NCBI RefSeq assembly: GCF_013363995.1
Contig: NZ_JABWGO010000001.1
Location: forward strand, 1,993,222-2,057,221
Origin: Nonomuraea rhodomycinica
GTDB taxonomy: Bacteria; Actinomycetota; Actinomycetes; Streptosporangiales; Streptosporangiaceae
Reading direction: 5' to 3'
DNA: 64,000 nucleotides
Shown: positions 26,880 through 36,321 of the stretch, in pieces
Position numbering within the stretch: the stretch's first letter is position 1
Layout of the letters: each line of letters starts with the position of its first letter
Position numbers and translations under genes: made by a program
Notes under the pieces: generated by a model
Databases searched by the model: none
Seen by the model: only the letters and a program-made list of their open reading frames with translations
What the model was told of the DNA's origin: nothing

Positions 26880-27062
26880 CCCCGCGACGCGGCCGTCCGA
26901 GGGCCGCGCAACGGATCGCACGCCGACCCCCGATACTCGCAACAGACCCGCGCGAACACGCCATTCGCATTGCTTGGCCTGCATAAACATACATTCCTAG
27001 GCTGTGCTCGTCCCCCGCGCCCGGGGCTCACACACCCTTGTACGACCTCTACGGAGACCTGC

Positions 27063-27860
27063 ATGCCCAAGCACTTCCTCATGTGCCGCCCCGAGCACTT
27101 CGCGGTTGAGTACGCCATCAACCCGTGGATGCATCCGGAGGCGGGCGCCGACCGCGACGTCGCGATCCGGCAGTGGGAGGGACTCAAGTCCACGTACGAG
27201 AGCCTCGGGCACCAGGTCAGCCTCATCGACCCCGTCGAGGGCCTGCCCGACATGGTGTTCGCGGCCAACGGCGCCCTCGTCGTGGACGGCCGGGCGTACG
27301 GCGCCCGCTTCGCCTTCCCGCAGCGCGGCCCGGAGGGCCCGGCATACCTGCGCTGGTTCGCCGAGCGCGGGTACCCTGTGCTGGAGCCCGAGCACGTCAA
27401 CGAGGGTGAGGGCGACTTCCTGACCCTGGACGAGGTCGTGCTGGCCGGCACCGGGTTCCGCACGAACGTCGCCGCCCACCTGGAGGCCCAGGAGTTCGTG
27501 GGCCGCCCGGTGGTGTCGCTCACGCTGGTGGACCCCCGCTTCTACCACCTCGACACGGCGCTGTTCCCGCTCGACGGCCACAACGTCTGCTACTACCCCG
27601 ACGCCTTCTCCGAGGGCAGCCGGCGGGTGCTGGCCCGGATGTTCCCGGACGCGGTGCTCGCGAGCGCGGCCGACGCGGAGGTGCTCGGGCTCAACGCCGT
27701 CAGCGACGGCACCCACGTGGTCATCAACTACGAGGCCGCGGACCTGCAGCTCGAGCTGAAGCGGCGGGGCTACGAGCCGATCCCCGTCGACCTGTCCGAG
27801 CTGCGCAAGGCGGGCGGCGGCCCGAAGTGCTGCACACTGGAGATCAGGGGGGACAACTAG
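27063..27860 (+). CDS. Amidinotransferase-superfamily hydrolase (dimethylargininase or arginine dihydrolase)
   Basis: A 265-residue member of the guanidine-modifying superfamily. The catalytic His (RFYHLD, H162) and a Cys pair near the C-terminus (KCCTLEI, C256/C257) are present. An Asn in PDMVFAANGALV (N69) occupies the place where cyanobacterial arginine dihydrolase (ArgZ/AgrE) has its essential Asn. Usually annotated dimethylargininase, it is followed after one base by rocD, which uses ornithine. An enzyme making ornithine from arginine (dihydrolase) would fit that context better than one making citrulline. GGAG lies 6 bases before ATG 27063. Confidence 0.8.
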   Translation: MPKHFLMCRPEHFAVEYAINPWMHPEAGADRDVAIRQWEGLKSTYESLGHQVSLIDPVEGLPDMVFAANGALVVDGRAYGARFAFPQRGPEGPAYLRWFAERGYPVLEPEHVNEGEGDFLTLDEVVLAGTGFRTNVAAHLEAQEFVGRPVVSLTLVDPRFYHLDTALFPLDGHNVCYYPDAFSEGSRRVLARMFPDAVLASAADAEVLGLNAVSDGTHVVINYEAADLQLELKRRGYEPIPVDLSELRKAGGGPKCCTLEIRGDN

Positions 27861-27861
27861 G

Positions 27862-29070
27862 ATGGCGACCAGCTCAGAGCTGATCGGTGTGATCGAGCGC
27901 CGGAGCGCGCACAACTACCACCCGCTGCCCGTGGTGATCAGCGAAGCTCAGGGCGCGTGGGTGACCGACGTCGACGGCAGGCGTTTCCTCGACTGCCTGT
28001 CCGGCTACTCCTCGCTGAACTTCGGCCACGGCAACGAGAAGATCGTCGAGGCGGCGCAGCGGCAGCTCGCCCGGCTCACGCTGACCAGCCGCGCGTTCTA
28101 CCACGACCAGTTCGCCGAGTTCTGCGCCGGTCTCGGCGACCTCACCGGCAAGGACATGATCCTGCCGATGAACACCGGCGCCGAGGCCGTCGAGACCGCG
28201 ATCAAGGTGGCCCGCAAGTGGGGTTACGAGGTCAAGGGCGTCGAGCCGGAGCAGGCCACCATCATCGTGATGGAGGACAACTTCCACGGCCGCACCACCA
28301 CGATCGTCAGCTTCTCCACCGACCCCGACGCGCGCGACGGCTTCGGCCCGTACACGCCGGGCTTCAAGATCGTCAAGTACGGCTCGGTCGAGGCCGTGCG
28401 CGAGGCGATCGACGCCAACACGGTCGCGGTGCTGGTCGAGCCGATCCAGGGCGAGGCCGGGGTGCTGGTGCCGCCGGACGGCTACCTGACGCAGCTGCGC
28501 GAGCTGTGCACGGCCGAGAACATCCTCATGATCGCCGACGAGATCCAGTCGGGTCTCGGGCGCACCGGCCGGACCTTCGCCTGCGACCACGAGGGCGTCG
28601 TCCCGGACATGTACGTGCTGGGCAAGGCGCTCGGCGGCGGCGTGGTGCCGGTGTCGGCCGTCGCCGCGAACGCGGACGTGCTCGGCGTGATCAAGCCGGG
28701 GCAGCACGGCTCGACGTTCGGCGGCAACCCGCTGGCCTGCGCCGTGGGCAACGCCGTGATCGAGATCCTGCGCACCGGCGAGTTCCAGGAGCGCGCCGCC
28801 CGCCTCGGCGAGGTGCTGCACGCGCGGCTGCGCGAGCTGATCGGCGACGGCGTGGTCACCGTGCGCGGGCGCGGCCTGTGGGCGGGCGTCGACATCGACC
28901 CGTCGCTGGCGACCGGTCGTCAGGTGTCGGAGGCGCTCATGGCGCGCGGCGTGCTGGCCAAGGACACCCACGGCTCCACGATCCGGCTGGCTCCGCCGAT
29001 CGTGATCTCGGAGGAGGACCTCCTGTGGGCGGTCGACCAGCTCGCCGACGCGATCGCCTCGTTCCGCTGA
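27862..29070 (+). CDS. rocD: Ornithine--oxo-acid transaminase
   Basis: PLP enzyme converting ornithine and 2-oxoglutarate to glutamate semialdehyde and glutamate. It is full length at 402 residues. The PLP Lys lies in VLGKALGGG (K255). Other class III motifs are NTGAEAVETAIKVARKWG, LIADEIQSGLGRTG-like (MIADEIQSGLGRTG) and HGSTFGGNPLACAV. It starts one base after the stop of the preceding gene, so the two are cotranscribed. Together they could turn arginine into glutamate. Confidence 0.93.
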   Translation: MATSSELIGVIERRSAHNYHPLPVVISEAQGAWVTDVDGRRFLDCLSGYSSLNFGHGNEKIVEAAQRQLARLTLTSRAFYHDQFAEFCAGLGDLTGKDMILPMNTGAEAVETAIKVARKWGYEVKGVEPEQATIIVMEDNFHGRTTTIVSFSTDPDARDGFGPYTPGFKIVKYGSVEAVREAIDANTVAVLVEPIQGEAGVLVPPDGYLTQLRELCTAENILMIADEIQSGLGRTGRTFACDHEGVVPDMYVLGKALGGGVVPVSAVAANADVLGVIKPGQHGSTFGGNPLACAVGNAVIEILRTGEFQERAARLGEVLHARLRELIGDGVVTVRGRGLWAGVDIDPSLATGRQVSEALMARGVLAKDTHGSTIRLAPPIVISEEDLLWAVDQLADAIASFR

Positions 29071-29121
29071 GCTGACGGGCGCCGTGCGGCCCGCGCCGCC
29101 GTACGGCACCCGTACCGGACC

Positions 29122-29171
29122 GGACGTGCGGCCCCGCCGCGAACCCTCGCCTGTGGCGGGGCCGCACGTCC
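29122..29171. terminator. 17-bp perfect hairpin after rocD
   Basis: GGACGTGCGGCCCCGCC (29122-29138) pairs perfectly with GGCGGGGCCGCACGTCC (29155-29171), loop 16 bases. It lies between the convergent rocD and methyltransferase stops and is a strong bidirectional terminator candidate. Confidence 0.7.
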
Positions 29172-29193
29172 GCCGCGCTGTGTGGACGCCGGG

Positions 29194-29910
29194 CTATCCC
29201 GCCCGGCGCCAGGCCTGCATGCCGTCGGGGGCGTCGTCCGGGACGAACCCGGCGGCCTCCAGCTCCGCCCGCAGCCGGGCCGTCGAGGGCCGGTGGGTCT
29301 CCCCCAGCACCTCGTCCTCGCTGATGAGCACCCCGTCCTGGGTGACCTGGTAGAGGTGGCGGTAGCGCGAGGTCTCGCCGGAGACCTCCAGCACCTGGCC
29401 CCGCACCTGGTAGGTGTGCCGGCCCACCCGGTAGGAGCCCATGAGCTCCATCTCCCCGGGCCCGGGCAGGGCCCGCTCGCGGTGGTTGAACAGCAGCAGC
29501 CCGCCGGGTTCGAGCTGACGGGCCAGCACGGGCCAGAGCCGCTCGCGCTCCGCCCGGCCGAAGCCGTACAGGACCGAGATCATCACGATGGCCTCGGCGG
29601 GCTCGTCGAGGTCCACGTCGTGCGCCCCGCACGCCAGGACGGTCACGCGCTCCCGCAGGGCCGGGTCCTCGGCCAGGCGGGAGAGCAGGACCGAGCGCAT
29701 GGCGAGCGCCGGCTCCACCGCGAAGATCTCCCCGGGGGTCGCCTGCGCGATGACCCGGGTGATCAGGCCGGTGCCCGCGCCGATCTCCAGCACGCTCCCC
29801 CGGACGCCCTTGAGCAACGGCGGCAGCAGTTCGCGGATCTCGGGCACGTGCCCGTCCTCGTGCCAGAGATCGTAGAAGGGCACGGCGACGGAATACTGGT
29901 CGTTACTCAC
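29194..29910 (-). CDS. Class I SAM-dependent methyltransferase
   Basis: A 238-residue methyltransferase with motif I VLEIGAGTGLITR (~40-52), acidic loop VEPALAMR, and post-motif ISVLYGFGRAERERLW. The substrate is unknown. The start is GTG 29910. A Zur-box-like repeat (29920-29934) lies in the promoter region, only 10 bases before the start, so zinc control is possible. Confidence 0.8.
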   Translation of the reverse strand: MSNDQYSVAVPFYDLWHEDGHVPEIRELLPPLLKGVRGSVLEIGAGTGLITRVIAQATPGEIFAVEPALAMRSVLLSRLAEDPALRERVTVLACGAHDVDLDEPAEAIVMISVLYGFGRAERERLWPVLARQLEPGGLLLFNHRERALPGPGEMELMGSYRVGRHTYQVRGQVLEVSGETSRYRHLYQVTQDGVLISEDEVLGETHRPSTARLRAELEAAGFVPDDAPDGMQAWRRAG

Positions 29911-29919
29911 GGCGCCGAA

Positions 29920-29934
29920 CGATAACCGTTTTCA
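29920..29934 (-). promoter_or_regulatory. Zur-box-like repeat before the methyltransferase gene
   Basis: Read on the minus strand, TGAAAACGGTTATCG resembles the Zur box TGAAAATGATTTTCA (7-1-7 layout, 5 of 7 arm positions symmetric). It sits in the spacer of a possible promoter: -35 CTGTAC (29948-29943), 17 bases, -10 TTATCG (29925-29920). It also covers the stop codon of the PhoD-like gene. Confidence 0.35.
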
Positions 29935-31485
29935 TGTTATTTGTACAGAAGCAATCTCTTTGATGGTGTTGCCGGAGGACTGGTACCACGTGGCGCGGTC
30001 GGGGAAGGTGAGCGTGGCCAGGGCGTTCTGGAACCACGGCCCGTCGGTCACCCGCCACCGGAACGGCGGCCTCGGGATGCGGGCCGAGCGCGCGAGCCAG
30101 CCGCCGACCAGCGTCGCGACGCCGAACTGGGTGATCACGTTGGCCCAGCGCAGCAGCGGGCTGAGCGGGTTGCGGATCGGCGAGCAGACGATCTGGTGGA
30201 TGCGGCCGGCGTTCGCCTTGGCCACGTAGGAGTAGTGGACGTCGCCCGACAGGACCAGCGTCGGCTTGCCCACCCGCACCAGCAGCCGCGCCAGGTCGTC
30301 GAACGAGCGGCGGAACGCGGCCCAGTGCTCCAGGTCCACCGCCTGCCGGAACCTCTCCGACAGCCGCGCGACCACGCGGCCCCACCTGCCGTCGCACAGG
30401 GCCTCGTTCCAGTTCTGCACCGAGTGGACGCCCTCGGGCAGCAGGAACGGGATCGAGGAGCCGATGACCAGCCGATCGGCCGGCTTGCCGACCTCGTCGA
30501 CCAGCCACTGCCACTCCACCGGGTCGAGCATCCGGCGGTCGCCGGGGGTGAGCTGCCGGGCGCACCTGGTGTCGATCATGATGAGGCGGGTGTGGCCGAG
30601 GTCGCGCGCGTAGCTCCAGCGGGTGCTCGACGTGTCGGCGTCGGCCTTGTCGGCGAAGGCGTCGAGCGCGCCGCCGCCGTCGCCCGTGCCCTCGCGCAGG
30701 ATGCGCAGCAGCGGCTCGGCCTCCCGCTCGGCCGGCGACAGGTTGCCCAGGTGCTGGTAGATCCAGTACGCGCCGAGCCCGGAGATCACCCGGCGCCGCC
30801 ACCAGCTCGTCGCGGCCATCTGCTCGCGCCAGGTGTGGGAGGTGTTCCAGTCGTCGCGCAGGTCGTGGTCGTCGAAGATCATCGCCGTGGGCACGGTCGA
30901 CAGGAGCCAGCGGATCTCGGGGTCGCTCCACGCCTGCCGGTAGAGCTCGGCGTACTCCTCGTAGTCGGCGATCTCGCCGCGCGGCTCGTCGTCCCTGCGG
31001 GCGCGGATGAACTCCAGCATCTCGGGCGAGGGGCTGTCGGCGTAGACCTGGTCGCCGAGCAGCAGCAACAGGTCGGGCCACTCGTCGTCGTCCGCCGTCA
31101 TGAGGTGACCGCCGTAGGCGCGCAGCACGTCCTCGCCGTGCGTCAGGACGTGGGCGGCGTCGTGGGGCACGCTCGTCCGGCAGGAGCCGAACGCCATCCG
31201 GCGCGGCCCCTCGGGCGGCAGCAGCCGGATGCGGCTCGGCGGCCGGCCCTCCTCCGGCCACACCCGCTCGCCGTCCAGCTCGACCGCGTAGCTCTCGACG
31301 TCCGCAGTTAAGCCGACGAGGTCGACGATCGCGTAGTGGTGGCCGTGCACCGTGAAGGTGCGCGAGTCGTGGGCGTGCCCGTCCGCGACCACGGAGACCG
31401 AGCACGGCGCGTCGGTCTCCACCCAGATCGAGGCGCTGGACGCGTCCACGTAACGCAGCATCGGCCCGAGCACCAGTGCGGGCAT
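29932..31485 (-). CDS. PhoD-like metallophosphatase
   Basis: A 517-residue protein of the PhoD-like (DUF7800/PhoD) family. An N-terminal beta domain (~1-105) precedes the metallophosphatase domain with metal-ligand motifs: LLLLGDQVYADS (~160), MIFDDHDLRDDWN (~225-237) and LSGDVHYSYV (~430). No signal peptide or Tat motif is evident, so it may be cytoplasmic, unlike secreted PhoD. ATG 31485 is preceded by GGAGG 7 bases away. The substrate may be a phosphodiester; this cannot be settled from sequence. Confidence 0.82.
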   Translation of the reverse strand: MPALVLGPMLRYVDASSASIWVETDAPCSVSVVADGHAHDSRTFTVHGHHYAIVDLVGLTADVESYAVELDGERVWPEEGRPPSRIRLLPPEGPRRMAFGSCRTSVPHDAAHVLTHGEDVLRAYGGHLMTADDDEWPDLLLLLGDQVYADSPSPEMLEFIRARRDDEPRGEIADYEEYAELYRQAWSDPEIRWLLSTVPTAMIFDDHDLRDDWNTSHTWREQMAATSWWRRRVISGLGAYWIYQHLGNLSPAEREAEPLLRILREGTGDGGGALDAFADKADADTSSTRWSYARDLGHTRLIMIDTRCARQLTPGDRRMLDPVEWQWLVDEVGKPADRLVIGSSIPFLLPEGVHSVQNWNEALCDGRWGRVVARLSERFRQAVDLEHWAAFRRSFDDLARLLVRVGKPTLVLSGDVHYSYVAKANAGRIHQIVCSPIRNPLSPLLRWANVITQFGVATLVGGWLARSARIPRPPFRWRVTDGPWFQNALATLTFPDRATWYQSSGNTIKEIASVQIT

Positions 31486-31671
31486 CCCAACCCCTCCGAT
31501 TCGACAACAAGGCACATTCCCGTACCCAAGGCTGCCAGAGTGGCACCTAGGCCACGCCCGGAGCCAGGGGTTGGATCGATGAATGCAGCACCGTTTCGCC
31601 ACGACTATCAAAAAACCCAGTCGAGCTGAAACTAGCCGCTATAGGATCATCGCGACACCTACCCCCAAAGA

Positions 31672-31703
31672 GGCAGGCAATGGCGCCTGCCCTCCCCATG
31701 GGG
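31672..31703 (+). promoter_or_regulatory. Two adjacent hairpins in the glutamate dehydrogenase leader
   Basis: GGCAGGC (31672-31678) pairs with GCCTGCC (31685-31691), followed by CCCC-AT-GGGG (31694-31703). A possible -10 TAGGAT is at 31642-31647, so both hairpins would be in the 5' leader, just before the AGGAGG at 31713. They could modulate translation of gdh. No known riboswitch is recognised. Confidence 0.35.
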
Positions 31704-31728
31704 GTACACACCAGGAGGCACTCCTTCC

Positions 31729-33036
<1,308 letters not shown>

Positions 33037-33135
33037 GCGAGCCCGCCCGGCGGCGCGCCTAGGTTGGGTAAACCTCGCCGATCATCAGGTGTCGCAGGTC
33101 AGGGCATTGATCATCGGGGACCTAAGGTGGGGGAC

Positions 33136-34236
33136 GTGCTCAGGTCGGTGCTGTCCCTCACCCTGCCCCTCGCCCTCCTCCACCCGTCCGTCGTGCCCGG
33201 CACGCAGGTCACGGCGCAGCGGTCTCTTCCGCAGCGCTCCGTCCCGCAGCGCCAGGTCCTGACGCCGGGTGGCGACCGGCTGGGGTACGCGCCCGTCGCC
33301 CCGCCCTACACCGGGGAGCGGCGGCTGGCGGGGCTGGTGCTGGCCCGCGACCCGGTCGCGGGCCGCACGGTGCTGTGCGGCGGCGCGGTGATCAGGTCGC
33401 GCAGCCGGAGCCTGGTGCTCACGGCCGCCCACTGCCTGTACGACCAGGGCAGGAAGCTGCGGGAGGTGTCGTTCCTGCCGGGCTTCCAGGGCGGCCGCCC
33501 GCCGCTCGGGGTGTGGCATGCCGTGCGGACGTGGGTGCCGGAGCGGTGGCGCACCGGGCCGGGCACGGTGGACCAGCTCCCGTACGACGTCGGCCTGATC
33601 GGGGTCGGCGGCCGTGGCCCGGCGCTGGAGGACGTGACCGGGCGCGGGCTGCGCACGCTGCCCACGCGGCACGGCACCTCGCTGCGCGGGCTGGAACTGC
33701 TCGGCTATCCGGCGGGCCGCAGGTACCCGGGCACGGACCTCTACCACTGCCTGGGCGACGCCGCCGAGGGCGCCGCCCGGGGGCCCGGGGTGCTGGTGAC
33801 CCGCAACTGCCACGCGCCCGACGGCGGCAGCGGCGGCCCCGTGCTGCACGACGGGGCGGTGGCGGGCGTCGTCTCGTCCTCCAGCCCGCTGCACGATGCG
33901 CGCGGTTTCACCGTGCTCACGCGGCTCGGCGGCCGGGCGTTCCGGCGGATGCTCGACGAGTCGGACCGGTGGCTGACCGAGCGGCGGACGGGCGGCAGGT
34001 GGGCGGGCGAGCGGCCGTTCGTCCCCGGGCCGGTCGTGGATCAGATCGTGCCGTGCTCCGCGGCGTGCCTCACGATGTCCTCGCAGATGGCGTGGGTGAT
34101 GAGCGCGTCGTCGGCCGTGAGCAGGCGCCCGTCGCGCACGGCGTCGAGGAACTCCAGGCACGCCTGCTCGATGCCGCGCTGCCGGGCGACCGGCACCCAG
34201 TCGGGCCGCCGCACCAGCGTCTCGCCGGGCGTGTAG
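33136..34236 (+). CDS. Secreted trypsin-like serine protease
   Basis: An exported chymotrypsin-fold protease. The catalytic triad is visible: His in LTAAHCLYD, Asp in PYDVGLI, Ser in CHAPDGGSGGPVLHDG. A signal peptide (LRSVLSLTLPLALLHPS) and a short propeptide precede it. GTG 33136 has AAGGTGGGGG upstream; GTG 33127 is also in frame. After the protease fold ends (near TERRTGGRW, ~300) the frame continues for ~65 more residues that are antisense to the oxidoreductase gene (34041-34236). That tail is low-complexity and Ser/Arg-rich, so it is probably read-through caused by a lost stop codon. Confidence 0.8.
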   Translation: MLRSVLSLTLPLALLHPSVVPGTQVTAQRSLPQRSVPQRQVLTPGGDRLGYAPVAPPYTGERRLAGLVLARDPVAGRTVLCGGAVIRSRSRSLVLTAAHCLYDQGRKLREVSFLPGFQGGRPPLGVWHAVRTWVPERWRTGPGTVDQLPYDVGLIGVGGRGPALEDVTGRGLRTLPTRHGTSLRGLELLGYPAGRRYPGTDLYHCLGDAAEGAARGPGVLVTRNCHAPDGGSGGPVLHDGAVAGVVSSSSPLHDARGFTVLTRLGGRAFRRMLDESDRWLTERRTGGRWAGERPFVPGPVVDQIVPCSAACLTMSSQMAWVMSASSAVSRRPSRTASRNSRHACSMPRCRATGTQSGRRTSVSPGV

Positions 34237-34943
34237 TCGATCACGTCGCCGAGGTTGACCACCCGCCGTTTGACGCCGCCGCCCATGACCTCGCAGCTCT
34301 CCTCGGCCGCGCCGCTGACCCGGCACATGGTCCCGATCGCGGTGAACCCGTCGCCGGTCAGCTCCAGCACGAGGTGCTCGGCCAGGCCGCCGGCGACGCG
34401 GGTGCGGATCGCGGTGCCGGTGACCTCGCCCGGTGCGAGGAAGCGCAGCGTGTCCACCACGTGGATGAAGTCGTCGAACACCGTGCGCCGGGGATCGTCC
34501 GCCTGGCCGGCGCGGTTCTTCTGCATGAGGACGAGGTGCCGGGGCAGCGCCGCGAGGCCCACGTAGCCGGGGGCGTACCTGCGGTTGAAGCCGACCATCA
34601 GCGAGCGGCGCTCGGCGCGCGCCACCCGGGCGAGGTGCTCGCAGTCGGGCAGGTTGTCGGCGAGCGGCTTGTCGACGTAGACGTGGACGCCGGCCTTGAG
34701 CAGCGGTTCGACCAGTTCGCGGTGCGCGGCCGTGGCGGCGTGGACGAAGGCGGCCTCGACGCCCGCCTCGATCACCTCGCCGACGGAGGTGAACCGGCCC
34801 GCGACGCGATAGGTGTCGCCGAGCCGGTCCAGGGTCGGCCGGTCGCGGGTGCAGAGGTGGAGGTCGATTCCGGGCTGGGCGGCGAGCACGGGCAGGTACG
34901 CCTTCTCGGCGATGTCGCCCAGGCCGATCACGGCTGTCTTCAT
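34041..34943 (-). CDS. Gfo/Idh/MocA-family oxidoreductase
   Basis: A 300-residue NAD(P)-dependent oxidoreductase. The Rossmann start MKTAVIGLGDIAEKAYLPVL is followed by the family EKP-like motif, here VYVDKPLADN (Lys ~100), and a substrate-binding C-terminal half. It overlaps the upstream epimerase gene by 4 bases (ATGA), so it is the last gene of a three-gene operon. The substrate is probably a sugar or inositol derivative. The last 196 bases overlap the protease frame on the other strand. Confidence 0.83.
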   Translation of the reverse strand: MKTAVIGLGDIAEKAYLPVLAAQPGIDLHLCTRDRPTLDRLGDTYRVAGRFTSVGEVIEAGVEAAFVHAATAAHRELVEPLLKAGVHVYVDKPLADNLPDCEHLARVARAERRSLMVGFNRRYAPGYVGLAALPRHLVLMQKNRAGQADDPRRTVFDDFIHVVDTLRFLAPGEVTGTAIRTRVAGGLAEHLVLELTGDGFTAIGTMCRVSGAAEESCEVMGGGVKRRVVNLGDVIDYTPGETLVRRPDWVPVARQRGIEQACLEFLDAVRDGRLLTADDALITHAICEDIVRHAAEHGTI

Positions 34944-35851
34944 CCGGCGAGCGTAGCCCGCAACGCCTCGTCCGTCGGCGTGGGACGCACGCCGAACGTG
35001 GTCTGGAACGCCGAGGAGTCGAGCACGAAGGGGTCGACGAACTGGTAGCGGATGTGCCGCATCTCCCCGGCCATGGGGTTGACCAGGCCCGCGAGGCGCA
35101 CCAGGGGCCACGGCAGCGTGCTCATCCGCGGCGCCGGGCGGCCGAGGACGGCCGCCATCCGCTCGCCGATCTGCCGGAAGGTGAGCGGCTCGGCGGTGGG
35201 CACGTGCCAGGGCCGCCCCCACGCCCGCTCGTCCGCGCCCGCCACGATCAGCGCGTCGGCGACGTCGGGCAGGTACGTCCAGCTGTGCGGGACGTCGGCG
35301 GGCCAGACCAGCGAGACGGTCTTGCCGGCGCGCAGCGGGGCGATGAACCGGTCGCCCAGGTAGGACTGGTCGGAGGCGCCGGGCCCGAAGTAGTCGGAGC
35401 CGCGCACCTCGCTCACCCGGACGCGGCCCGCCTCGTGCGCGGCCAGGGCGTCGGTCCACATGCGGGCGCGCACCCGCGCCTTGGGGCTGGTGGAGGCGAG
35501 CGGCAGGTCCTCGGTCATCGGGCCGTCGACGGGTCCGTAGGCGTAGAGGTTGCCGAGCATGACGTACACGGCACCGGTGGCCTCGGCGGCGGCCAGGAAG
35601 GAGGCGGCCATCGGCGGCCAGTCGGTCAGCCAGCGGTGGTAGGCCGGGTTGGCGCAGTTGTAGAGGACGTCGGCGCCCTTGGCGATCTCGGTGAGCCTGG
35701 CCTGGTCGGTGACGTCGGCCGCCACCCTGGTGGCCCCCTCGGGGCCGGAGCCGGAGCGGGTGACGACGGTGACGTCGTGGCCCCGCGCGATGAGCTGGGC
35801 GGCCAGGTGGCCGCCGACCTGGCCGGAGCCCACGACGATGTGCTTGCCCAT
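34940..35851 (-). CDS. NAD-dependent epimerase/dehydratase-family protein
   Basis: A 303-residue extended short-chain dehydrogenase/reductase. It has an N-terminal nucleotide motif VVGSGQVGGHLAAQL (a GxGxxG variant), NCANPAYHRW, LGNLYAYGPVDGPM (Tyr region) and a C-terminal substrate domain. ATG 35851 follows the YrdB-like stop by 2 bases. It is the middle gene of the TetR-controlled operon; the substrate is unknown. Confidence 0.8.
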   Translation of the reverse strand: MGKHIVVGSGQVGGHLAAQLIARGHDVTVVTRSGSGPEGATRVAADVTDQARLTEIAKGADVLYNCANPAYHRWLTDWPPMAASFLAAAEATGAVYVMLGNLYAYGPVDGPMTEDLPLASTSPKARVRARMWTDALAAHEAGRVRVSEVRGSDYFGPGASDQSYLGDRFIAPLRAGKTVSLVWPADVPHSWTYLPDVADALIVAGADERAWGRPWHVPTAEPLTFRQIGERMAAVLGRPAPRMSTLPWPLVRLAGLVNPMAGEMRHIRYQFVDPFVLDSSAFQTTFGVRPTPTDEALRATLAG

Positions 35852-35853
35852 GA

Positions 35854-36207
35854 TCAGACCTGCTTCCAGAGGATGCGGAGGACCGCGTTGACGACGAAAA
35901 CCAGGGCGAAGACGGCGGCCGGGGCCGCCCGGCCCGCGGCGTAGAGGAAGAACGCGCCGCCGCCGAACCAGACGATCTCCAGGACCGCCCGGGCGATCCC
36001 GGTGAGCGGGATCGTGGCGTTGGCGCCGCCGCCCGCGCCGAACAGCGCCCACACGGCGATGAACAGGGCCGGGCCGCCGAGGCCGGCGAGCAGCTTGATC
36101 GCCCAGTTGGGGCTCACCGTGAAGCCCCAGTAGGCCACGGAGGCGAGCACGCCCAGCTCCAGGATGAACATCAGCACCGCGTTGGCGCCCTTGAGGGTGG
36201 CGAGCAT
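35854..36207 (-). CDS. YrdB-family small membrane protein
   Basis: A 117-residue protein with four predicted helices (~8-26, ~33-55, ~68-86, ~92-110) and the family pattern NAVLMFILELGVLASVAYWG, typical of YrdB/DUF2568. The function of the family is not known. It is the first gene of the operon with the epimerase and oxidoreductase, divergent from tetR. Confidence 0.8.
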   Translation of the reverse strand: MLATLKGANAVLMFILELGVLASVAYWGFTVSPNWAIKLLAGLGGPALFIAVWALFGAGGGANATIPLTGIARAVLEIVWFGGGAFFLYAAGRAAPAAVFALVFVVNAVLRILWKQV

Positions 36208-36238
36208 CTCGACCTCCGGTGACTACCCGTTCGCTTAC

Positions 36239-36288
36239 GAGAGCAATGCTCTCTCATATGAGCGCCAGTCGTCAAGAGCGGTGCTCTC
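36239..36288. promoter_or_regulatory. Two TetR-type operators
   Basis: GAGAGCAATGCTCTC (36239-36253) is a 7-1-7 palindrome. A second copy AAGAGCGGTGCTCTC (36274-36288) lies 35 bases away. Both are between the divergent YrdB operon and tetR, as expected for autoregulation by the TetR protein. A -10 TAGCGT (36309-36314) 7 bases before the tetR ATG suggests a leaderless tetR mRNA. Confidence 0.65.
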
Positions 36289-36321
36289 GTTTTCTGCCGC
36301 CGCTCTGGTAGCGTTCTGGAC

